This document shows, piece by piece, positions 57,536 to 64,000 of a stretch of 64,000 nucleotides of DNA. The first letter of the stretch is position 1. The number at the start of each line of letters is the position of its first letter. The notes beneath the pieces are model-generated. The model did no database searches, had not been told where the DNA came from, and saw only the letters and a list, made by a program, of their open reading frames with translations. Origin of the DNA: RHLJ01 sp965601955 (GTDB lineage: Bacteria > Bacteroidota > Rhodothermia > Balneolales > Balneolaceae); contig OZ271855.1 in the NCBI GenBank assembly GCA_965601955.1, positions 1,550,001 to 1,614,000 on the forward strand. The letters are read 5' to 3'. Made by a program: the position numbers and the translations under genes.

Positions 57536-60421
57536 ATGAGAGAATTCATGAAATTTAAGCTGGATGCCAGGTTTATTCTAATATTAGGTGTTCTAAGCGG
57601 GTTACCGTTTTTAAAGGTATCAGGACAAAGCCAACAGTATCCGCCCAAACTTATTAGTGATGATTACTTATTCCAAAACTGGACTACCAGGGATGGTTTG
57701 CCAGTTAATTCCATCTCCTCGATAAAACAGGGGAGTGATGGTTATTTGTGGTTAGGTACTGCAAATGGATTGGTACGATTTGATGGAGAAACATTTTCCA
57801 CCTATAGCACTTCAGAATATCCCGGACTGGAGAACAATAGAATTCGGAAGATAGCATCACTTAATGATCAGCTACTTATTCTTCACAATGGGCTGGGCTT
57901 GATACTTTTTGATGGGATCGATTTTAAAAAAATTGAAGTGCCAGAATTTGTTAGCTCCTTCCGGCCATATGATCTTATTCAAAACCAGGATGGCAGAATA
58001 TTACTTCCAGCCAGAGAGAGGAAAGTTTTTAGCTATACCGAATCAGGTTTCCAGGAAATAGTTGATCAGTCACCTGATTCACATTTGGAGGGCAATCAAG
58101 AGAATTCAAAGCTAAGGATTGAAGAATCTGAACTCTTTTATGAAGGGGAAAGGATTCTTGATCTTGGAGATAGAATCAATGAAGTAATTATTGATCGTGA
58201 AGGCACTATATGGATAGCCAGTTACAGTAAGGGAATATTCAAAATTCGAAGAAATATCTTCTCGGTATATAGTGAAGAAAAGGGGCTCAAAAGCAGGAAT
58301 GTATATCCCGTTATGACCACAAGAGATGGAACAACCTGGGTAGGGACTTATGGAGGAGGCTTAGCAACTATCTATAACGGAAAGCTGGATACAGGATATC
58401 TAATTGATGGGAAATCAGAAGGTATTTTTATTAAGAGTATTATCGAAAGGGCCAACGGCGATATACTTACTGCTTTGATGGACGGGAGCTTGTATAAATA
58501 TGTGGGAGAAAAAAGATTCCAGGAGATTACTTCCCCATCCAATACTACTACTTATGCGCTTTTTGAAGATTCGGAGGAAATGCTTTGGTTAGGAAGCAGG
58601 GAGGGGCTTTTCTATAAACAAGAAGGAGAGTGGGAAAAATTAGACCATCCCAGGTTAGCTAACAGCATAGCAACCGAAATGGCCGAATCACCAGATGGTA
58701 GCTTGTGGATTGGTACCCAGGGCCAGGGGCTCTTTCACCTTGTAGCGGGGAGAATAGAAACCCTGACCAAGGATATGGGGCTTTCGAGTAATAGAATCAG
58801 GAGCATTTGGATTGATAGTACCAGTAACCCCCAAAAATATACCGTTTGGGTCGGTACTGAAGACAATGGGCTAACATTGCTTCCTGTAAATGAAGGAAGA
58901 GCGTCTCCATTGCAGGCAAAATCACTGAAAGAATCCTCCGGGCTATTTGATAATACCATCCACCAAATAATACCGGATACCCTTGGCCGGGTATGGATGA
59001 ATTCGAACCAGGGTATTTTCTGGGTATTTAAAAACGATGTATACCTATTCAAAAAAGGGACTTTTAACGAATTAACGTCTACAGGTTTTACTGAGGTAGA
59101 TGGTTTAAGAAGCAGGGAGGGCAATGGGGGAGTCCATCCAGCAGGTAGTTACAGTAGCACAGGAGAAATATGGTTTCCTACGCAAGATGGTGTCGTCCAA
59201 TTTAATCCCAATTTAATTTATCGGAACAATGTTATACCACCTGTTCAAATTGATAGGGTAGAGTCTGGCGACGGGTATATTTATATACAGGAATCGGAAA
59301 TCATCATGCAGAGAGGGGACAGAGACATCACTTTTTCATTTGCAGGATTAAGTTTGGTCTCTCCGGAAAAAAATCGATACAGGTACAGGTTATTCGGGTT
59401 TGATGAAGTATGGCAGGAAACTGAAACAAACCGAAAAATACGATACACCAACCTTGATCCGGGGACCTATCGATTTAGAGTGATTGCAAGTAATAATGAC
59501 GGAGTTTGGAATCAGCAGGGAGCTGTTGTTTCAATTACCATACCAGCCTATTTCCATGAATCAGGTTGGTTTTATACTCTCATTTTATCTTTACTGGCTT
59601 TACTAGCGTTGATAGGATTCTATTTCATAAAGTCAGGTATTGGAAAGCGCCTTATGAAGAAAGAGCAGGAGTTAGTAGCGGTTCAGAATAAAGTGGAAAA
59701 ACTTGAGACCAAACTCACTAAATACGAACTAAATAAAAACAGCCTCTTTGTTCATATAAAAGATGAGCTCAAAAAACCTGTGGTTGAATTGCATGATCAG
59801 ATTGAGAAGAATGCAACCTCGGCTGATAAAAAAATAAAATCGAAGGCAAAGTACCTTCTTGAGTATGTCGAACAGTTGATATTGCTTTCTGAGCTGGAGT
59901 TAAGAGGTGGAGGCATAGACTTAGAGAAGAAAGATTTAGTAGCCCTGGCCAGGCAAGTTGTTGAAGACTGTATTGCAAACAAAGAGTGTAATAAAGGAAT
60001 TGACTTCACAACAAATACAGGAGGGGTGATTATATCTACTGACATCAATTACTGTACCATTATACTTCGAAACCTAATCAAGGCACTTGTAAACGATGAG
60101 GAAGCTTCTAAGGTAAAAGTTCAGGTTGTAGAAGAAAGTTCAATTTGTACTATTAAAATCAGTAATGACGGCAAAGCTTATAGTCATGAAGAACTTCATG
60201 CTATATTTAGCCTGTTTAAAAACTACGAGTCTCATTTAGAACATCATGAATTGATTGGGATCTCACTACCTCTGGTTGCCAAGCTTGTTGAACTACACAG
60301 TGCAACCGTTCTCGTGCATTCGATTCCAGGTCAGGGGAATACATTTTCTGTGGTATTTAGAAAAGGAGCTGTTCATTTTAATAATACTTCTGAGGAAAAA
60401 TTAATTACCGAAAGCGTGTAA
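57536..60421 (+). CDS. two-component-type propeller regulator with a degenerate kinase core
   Basis: A 961-residue membrane protein. After an export signal come repeated propeller blades (DGYLWLGTANGLVRFDG, GTTWVGTYGGGLATIYNG, EMLWLGSREGLFYKQ, GSLWIGTQGQGLFHL, about 50-530), then a Y_Y_Y domain (FGFDEVWQETETNRKIRYTNLDPGTYRFRVIASN, split here as motif only) ending near 660, a membrane helix at about 678-698 and a cytoplasmic part. The DHp-like box reads VHIKDELKKPVVEL: the phosphoacceptor His is Asp743. The ATP-binding part keeps only remnants (ILRNLIKAL for the N box, NDGKAYSHEE for the G1 box, IGISLPLVAKL). There is no receiver or DNA-binding domain. It is probably a non-phosphorylating signalling partner or scaffold; see findings. 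Confidence 0.85.
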   Translation: MREFMKFKLDARFILILGVLSGLPFLKVSGQSQQYPPKLISDDYLFQNWTTRDGLPVNSISSIKQGSDGYLWLGTANGLVRFDGETFSTYSTSEYPGLENNRIRKIASLNDQLLILHNGLGLILFDGIDFKKIEVPEFVSSFRPYDLIQNQDGRILLPARERKVFSYTESGFQEIVDQSPDSHLEGNQENSKLRIEESELFYEGERILDLGDRINEVIIDREGTIWIASYSKGIFKIRRNIFSVYSEEKGLKSRNVYPVMTTRDGTTWVGTYGGGLATIYNGKLDTGYLIDGKSEGIFIKSIIERANGDILTALMDGSLYKYVGEKRFQEITSPSNTTTYALFEDSEEMLWLGSREGLFYKQEGEWEKLDHPRLANSIATEMAESPDGSLWIGTQGQGLFHLVAGRIETLTKDMGLSSNRIRSIWIDSTSNPQKYTVWVGTEDNGLTLLPVNEGRASPLQAKSLKESSGLFDNTIHQIIPDTLGRVWMNSNQGIFWVFKNDVYLFKKGTFNELTSTGFTEVDGLRSREGNGGVHPAGSYSSTGEIWFPTQDGVVQFNPNLIYRNNVIPPVQIDRVESGDGYIYIQESEIIMQRGDRDITFSFAGLSLVSPEKNRYRYRLFGFDEVWQETETNRKIRYTNLDPGTYRFRVIASNNDGVWNQQGAVVSITIPAYFHESGWFYTLILSLLALLALIGFYFIKSGIGKRLMKKEQELVAVQNKVEKLETKLTKYELNKNSLFVHIKDELKKPVVELHDQIEKNATSADKKIKSKAKYLLEYVEQLILLSELELRGGGIDLEKKDLVALARQVVEDCIANKECNKGIDFTTNTGGVIISTDINYCTIILRNLIKALVNDEEASKVKVQVVEESSICTIKISNDGKAYSHEELHAIFSLFKNYESHLEHHELIGISLPLVAKLVELHSATVLVHSIPGQGNTFSVVFRKGAVHFNNTSEEKLITESV

Positions 60422-60519
60422 TAAAAAGCTCAAAGCGGAGACTAATTCATTGTTGAAAAGGTTAGAGGGGAAAGAAAGGTTTTACTTAACATAAGTTTTA
60501 GTAGCTCCTGCCTTCTTCG

Positions 60520-60527
60520 TATCTTTG
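60520..60527 (+). promoter_or_regulatory. possible -7 element upstream of lepA
   Basis: TATCTTTG fits the Bacteroidota -7 consensus TAnnTTTG and lies 35 bases before the lepA ATG. A TTTTAG about 18 bases further upstream could be a poor -33 element. Support is sequence-only and weak. Confidence 0.3.
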
Positions 60528-60562
60528 ACCCTTTTAAGAAGAGACGCACGTAGTAACGGTTC

Positions 60563-62365
60563 ATGAATAACATCCGCAATTTTTGCATAATCGCTCATAT
60601 CGATCACGGTAAATCTACCCTTGCCGATCGTCTGCTCCAGATAACAGGTACCATAAGTGAAAGGGAAATGCAGGAACAGATGCTGGATAATATGGACCTG
60701 GAACGTGAGCGCGGTATTACCATTAAAAGCCATGCTATTAAGCTCGACTATAAACGCCCTAACGGAGATCTATTTAGTTTTAACCTTATCGATACTCCGG
60801 GCCACGTAGATTTTGCATATGAAGTATCCCGTGCACTAAAGGCTTGTGAAGGAGCCATTCTCGTAGTTGATGCCACCCAGGGAATTGAAGCACAGACTAT
60901 TTCTAATCTCTACCAGGCTATTGAGCAAGACCTCGAAATTATTCCGGTATTAAATAAAATTGATCTCCCTAGTTCTGATCCTGAGGGAGTGGGGCAACAG
61001 ATTATCGATTTAATTGGCTGTGAGCGAGAAGATATTTTGATAGTGTCAGGGAAAACAGGTGAAGGAGTACCTGCCTTATTGGAAGCCATTTGTGAACGAA
61101 TACCCGGGCCTTCGCAAGAAATTGACAAGCCCCTGCGCGCTCTTATTTTTGATTCTGTATTTAATACTTATCGTGGTTCAGTAGCTTATGTGCGTGTAAT
61201 GGAAGGGGTGCTGAAGAAAGGAGACCTCTTCAAATTTATGGCTAATAAGGAAGAGTATAACGCCGAAGATATTGGTTTCCTTAGAATGGATTACCAACCC
61301 GCTAAAGAGCTGCGTGCTGGCGAGGTGGGTTATGTAATTGGGAGTGTAAAATCTCTCCAGGATGTGCGGGTAGGAGACACTATAACTACGGTTAAGAATG
61401 CTGCTGAAGAAGCTATTGCGGGTTACCAGGAAGCAAAATCAATGGTATTCAGTGGGATTTATCCTACAAGCTCAGAAGATTTTGAAGACCTTAGAACAGC
61501 CCTGGAAAAGCTACAGCTAAATGATGCTTCTCTTACTTATGAGCCAGAAACTTCAAAAGCCTTAGGTTTTGGATTCAGGGCTGGTTTTCTCGGATTGCTT
61601 CATATGGAAATTGTTCAGGAAAGACTGGACCGTGAATTTGATATAGATATCATCACAACAGTACCGAATGTTCAGTATGAAGTTAAACTGGAAGACGGTA
61701 GCACTATTGGGGTGGATAACCCAAGTCAGATGCCTGGTGCTGGTGACATTGATGCTATTTTAGAGCCCTATATAAAAGCGAGTATCATTACTCCTGCTGA
61801 ATTTATTGGGCCTATTATGAAACTTTGCCAGGAGCGAAGAGGGGTGTATATCAACCAGATGTTTATGCAGAATAACCGGGTTGAAATTACCTATGAGATC
61901 CCAATGGCAGAGGTTGTATTCGACTTCTATGATAAACTGAAATCAGGGACTCGCGGATATGCCTCATTGGACTATGAATTTATTGAATACCGAAAAGGTG
62001 ACCTGGTCCGTTTAGATATCTTGTTAAATGGAGAACAAGTTGACGCATTATCAAGTATCACACACAGAGACAAAGCATATTACCAGGGTAGAAAGGTATG
62101 TGCGAAGTTGAAACAGTTAATACCACGCCAGCAGTACGAGGTAGCAGTCCAGGCGGCTATTGGAAGCAGGATCATCGCAAGAGACTCGATACGGGCTCTG
62201 AGAAAAGATGTAACTGCAAAATGCTATGGTGGTGATATTACCCGTAAGCGAAAGCTACTTGAGAAGCAGAAAGAAGGTAAAAAACGAATGAAACAAGTAG
62301 GGTCAGTTGAAATTCCCCAGGAGGCGTTTCTGGCTGTACTATCTATGGACGAGGACGACAGGTAA
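60563..62365 (+). CDS. lepA: elongation factor 4 (LepA)
   Basis: A 600-residue translational GTPase of normal LepA length. The GTP site has AHIDHGKST (residues 9-17), the switch I segment RGITIKSHAI, DTPGHVDFAYE and LNKIDLPSSDPEG; the C-terminal LepA-specific domain includes TRGYASLDYEFIEYRKGDLVR and SIRALRKDVTAKCYGGDITRK. LepA acts at the ribosome under stress, back-translocating or assisting initiation. Its stop overlaps the next gene's ATG (TAATG), and lepB follows, the classical lepA-lepB neighbourhood with one extra gene between. Confidence 0.97.
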   Translation: MNNIRNFCIIAHIDHGKSTLADRLLQITGTISEREMQEQMLDNMDLERERGITIKSHAIKLDYKRPNGDLFSFNLIDTPGHVDFAYEVSRALKACEGAILVVDATQGIEAQTISNLYQAIEQDLEIIPVLNKIDLPSSDPEGVGQQIIDLIGCEREDILIVSGKTGEGVPALLEAICERIPGPSQEIDKPLRALIFDSVFNTYRGSVAYVRVMEGVLKKGDLFKFMANKEEYNAEDIGFLRMDYQPAKELRAGEVGYVIGSVKSLQDVRVGDTITTVKNAAEEAIAGYQEAKSMVFSGIYPTSSEDFEDLRTALEKLQLNDASLTYEPETSKALGFGFRAGFLGLLHMEIVQERLDREFDIDIITTVPNVQYEVKLEDGSTIGVDNPSQMPGAGDIDAILEPYIKASIITPAEFIGPIMKLCQERRGVYINQMFMQNNRVEITYEIPMAEVVFDFYDKLKSGTRGYASLDYEFIEYRKGDLVRLDILLNGEQVDALSSITHRDKAYYQGRKVCAKLKQLIPRQQYEVAVQAAIGSRIIARDSIRALRKDVTAKCYGGDITRKRKLLEKQKEGKKRMKQVGSVEIPQEAFLAVLSMDEDDR

Positions 62366-62949
62366 TGGAAAAAACACCCAGGAGAATTGTAGTGCTTTTC
62401 TTTGTGCTGATGATGTTACTTACAACATCTACTTACGCACAATTTGAAGAGCCTAATATCAAAAAAGTAGAAACTCAGGACGCAGAAAACTTCCAACAGA
62501 AGTTCGCTGATATTAAATGGACAGGACAAGGTTTTAACTTCAACAGTTTAGACCGAATGCCAGCCATTGAAATCAGGGCCCGGCTTGAAGGAGCTTTTGG
62601 TGAGCCAACAAAGACTATTGAAAATATTGTAGAAGATGGAAAGCTAAGGGCAGGTAAGGCCATTCAGTTTGAATACTGGTTTATTGTTGATGGGGAAGTG
62701 CCCATGATGGTGCTTGATTTAGACGGACCTTTTGCAAATGGATTGGTATATGTTGGCGCAAGCCGCTATATCGATTTAATGCCTCAAGTAAAGCGTACAT
62801 TAACCCGTTTATTAACCGAGGCAGAACCTAAAGAGTACACTGATTATTTCTTTTCTCCCGAACGAAACCAATGGTACAAAGTAACTTATAAGGACGGCGT
62901 GTACTCGAAGGAAGAAACAACACTTCCATCACACATAAAATTAAACTAA
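62365..62949 (+). CDS. exported protein of unknown function between lepA and lepB
   Basis: A 194-residue protein with signal peptide IVVLFFVLMMLLTTSTYA, cleaved near QFEE. The mature part is mixed alpha/beta with no recognised family (FNSLDRMPAIEIRARLEGAFG, KAIQFEYWFIVDGEVPMMVLD, DYFFSPERNQWYKVTY). It contains no cysteine and no evident active site. The ATG overlaps the lepA stop (TAATG) and lepB starts nine bases after its own stop, so it is made together with LepA and signal peptidase I and may itself be a signal peptidase substrate. Confidence 0.75.
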   Translation: MEKTPRRIVVLFFVLMMLLTTSTYAQFEEPNIKKVETQDAENFQQKFADIKWTGQGFNFNSLDRMPAIEIRARLEGAFGEPTKTIENIVEDGKLRAGKAIQFEYWFIVDGEVPMMVLDLDGPFANGLVYVGASRYIDLMPQVKRTLTRLLTEAEPKEYTDYFFSPERNQWYKVTYKDGVYSKEETTLPSHIKLN

Positions 62950-62958
62950 CAGATCACT

Positions 62959-64000
62959 TTGGAAGAAGAAAAAAAGGAAGCAGAAGAAACCAAAAAATCG
63001 GGTTTTTTTGGTTGGGGCAAAAAGGATAAAGCCGAAGAAGAAAAACAGGCTAAATCATGGCTTAGAGAGTGGGTTGATGCACTGGTATTCGCCTTTTTTG
63101 CAGCCGCTATTTTACGAGCATTGATTTTTGGCTCCTATAAAATTCCTACTGGTTCTATGGAGCAGGATTTACTTATTGGAGATTTTCTGATTGTCTCAAA
63201 CCTTACTTATGGAGCAAGAACCCCAATGGCAGTGTGTGTTCCATTCACACAGGTTTGCCTGCCAGGTATCAAAATCCCATCCACAAGACTTCCAGGTTTT
63301 AGAGATGTTGAAAGAAATGACATCATTGTGTTTAACATCCCCTGGGAAGTAAAACCAATTTCTCAAAAAACGAATTATATAAAGCGGGCAGTAGGTGTTG
63401 CTGGCGATACACTGGAACTCAGAAATAAAGTCCTGTATATCAATGGCGAGCGGGAAGAATACCATGATGGATTGCAACGCTTTTATGAACTACACCTGAA
63501 AGAAGGAGTTAGGCTAAGCAATGCGAAAATGGAATCGGTAGGAGCAGGCACTATTGGTGGCGAAGACAGATACGTTCGCATTATGGGCAACAATATGTAC
63601 CAGGTTAATTTGACCGATGATGTCGCAAACGTAGTACGAAACTGGCCTGAAGTGGATTCCCTTACCTATTACATGTTTGATGAAGATGAAGCTGTATTCC
63701 CTTACATCCAAAGCGAGGGTAATTTTTCAAAAGCATTTCGAAACCACGATCATTTTTCAGAGATCGTAATTCCTTTTGAAGGGCAGGAAATTGAACTAAC
63801 CAATCAAAACTGGTATATCTACCAGGATTTAATTGAGCGATTCGAAAAGAATACGGTTACCCGTGAAGGGAATGATTTCATTATCAATGGTGAGAGAACA
63901 AATATCTACACGGTACAACAGGACTATTACTTCGCAATGGGCGATAATCGGGATAATAGTGAGGATAGCCGTTTTTGGGGCTTTGTACCTGAAGACCATT
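62959..64000 (+). CDS. lepB: signal peptidase I (LepB), 3' end cut by the window
   Basis: A reading frame open to the window edge encodes at least 347 residues of type I signal peptidase. A charged cytoplasmic N-terminus (KKEAEETKKSG) precedes the membrane helix WVDALVFAFFAAAILRALIF (about 38-57); the catalytic Ser66 lies in IPTGSMEQD, and the general base Lys142 in NYIKRAVGVAGD. The downstream motif MGDNRDNSEDSRFWG is the conserved box E. The only start in the frame is TTG 62959, nine bases after the preceding stop, with no clear ribosome site. It cleaves signal peptides of exported proteins at the inner membrane. The frame is longer than the E. coli enzyme because of an insertion at about 155-300. 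Confidence 0.94.
   Translation, partial: MEEEKKEAEETKKSGFFGWGKKDKAEEEKQAKSWLREWVDALVFAFFAAAILRALIFGSYKIPTGSMEQDLLIGDFLIVSNLTYGARTPMAVCVPFTQVCLPGIKIPSTRLPGFRDVERNDIIVFNIPWEVKPISQKTNYIKRAVGVAGDTLELRNKVLYINGEREEYHDGLQRFYELHLKEGVRLSNAKMESVGAGTIGGEDRYVRIMGNNMYQVNLTDDVANVVRNWPEVDSLTYYMFDEDEAVFPYIQSEGNFSKAFRNHDHFSEIVIPFEGQEIELTNQNWYIYQDLIERFEKNTVTREGNDFIINGERTNIYTVQQDYYFAMGDNRDNSEDSRFWGFVPEDH

Noticed and set aside
60482..60733. - strand frame antisense to the lepA start
   Set aside because: It overlaps lepA completely at its 5' half and lacks any family; the + strand lepA is certain.
1..64000. tRNA, rRNA, CRISPR, prophage or transposase genes
   Set aside because: None was recognised by eye on either strand. 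A tRNA scan could still find one, but no gap large enough has a convincing tRNA-like fold.

Overview
The window looks like chromosomal DNA from a free-living, probably marine or saline member of the Fibrobacterota-Chlorobiota-Bacteroidota supergroup, most likely the Balneolota/Rhodothermota side. The evidence is the base composition (moderately AT-rich), two large secreted proteins ending in the NYPNPFNP-type C-terminal sorting domain, a periplasm-facing propeller/Y_Y_Y regulator, a one-component membrane HTH regulator of Bacteroidota type, a bacillithiol-type YtxJ protein, and many lipoproteins. The taxon is an inference; no rRNA or tRNA gene was found to settle it. No CRISPR array, transposase or prophage was seen, and the region reads as stable chromosome.

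Layout. 1-3752 (+): a short operon with a lipocalin-like fragment, an acetyltransferase, an outer-membrane-like protein, an S41 peptidase lipoprotein and a bacterial homologue of tRNA-queuosine mannosyltransferase. 3782-5647 (-): methyltransferase, SRPBCC protein, DUF1801 protein. 5728-9247 (+): a 5-oxoproline operon (NRAMP-like transporter lacking the metal ligands, then pxpA, pxpB, pxpC). 9305-21889: carbohydrate-related genes, with a secreted concanavalin-like protein divergent from a membrane-anchored HTH regulator, a G8/beta-helix secreted protein, and an operon of gluconate-dehydrogenase-subunit-3-like protein, GMC oxidoreductase, sulfatase and sugar isomerase/epimerase-like TIM barrel. 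22019-23433 (-): a TetR regulator and a short-chain dehydrogenase with an identical operator dyad in front of each. 24095-29449: PfkB sugar kinase overlapping a GH26-like secreted glycosidase, a sugar MFS porter and a dienelactone-hydrolase-like protein. 29575-36949: MetZ, an M28 peptidase and two tandem paralogous 7TMR-DISM hybrid histidine kinases. 37045-44796: desaturase, dehydrogenases, aspartyl protease/PDZ protein, SMP-30-like lipoprotein, VOC protein, metallo-hydrolase, YtxJ.

44781-57041 (-) carries xerD, pgpH and a histidine biosynthesis locus, hisG-hisD-hisC / hisB-hisH-hisA, interrupted by a doxX-like gene on the other strand. A previously unlisted 27-codon leader peptide with eight histidines lies directly in front of hisG, indicating histidine-responsive control. 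hisF and hisI/hisE are not in the window. 57178-64000 (+): a small MTH1187-like protein, a propeller regulator whose kinase core has lost its catalytic residues, lepA, a small exported protein and the start of lepB, which runs off the window.

Intergenic DNA is rich in palindromic elements of at least four sequence types, most of them at gene ends. One of them spans the 5' end of the sulfatase reading frame. The points most worth following are the hisG leader peptide, the ligand-less NRAMP protein in the pxp operon, the degenerate HAD extension of HisB, the pseudokinase regulator, the membrane regulator paired with a secreted lectin-like protein, and the oxidoreductase/sulfatase/TIM-barrel glycan operon.
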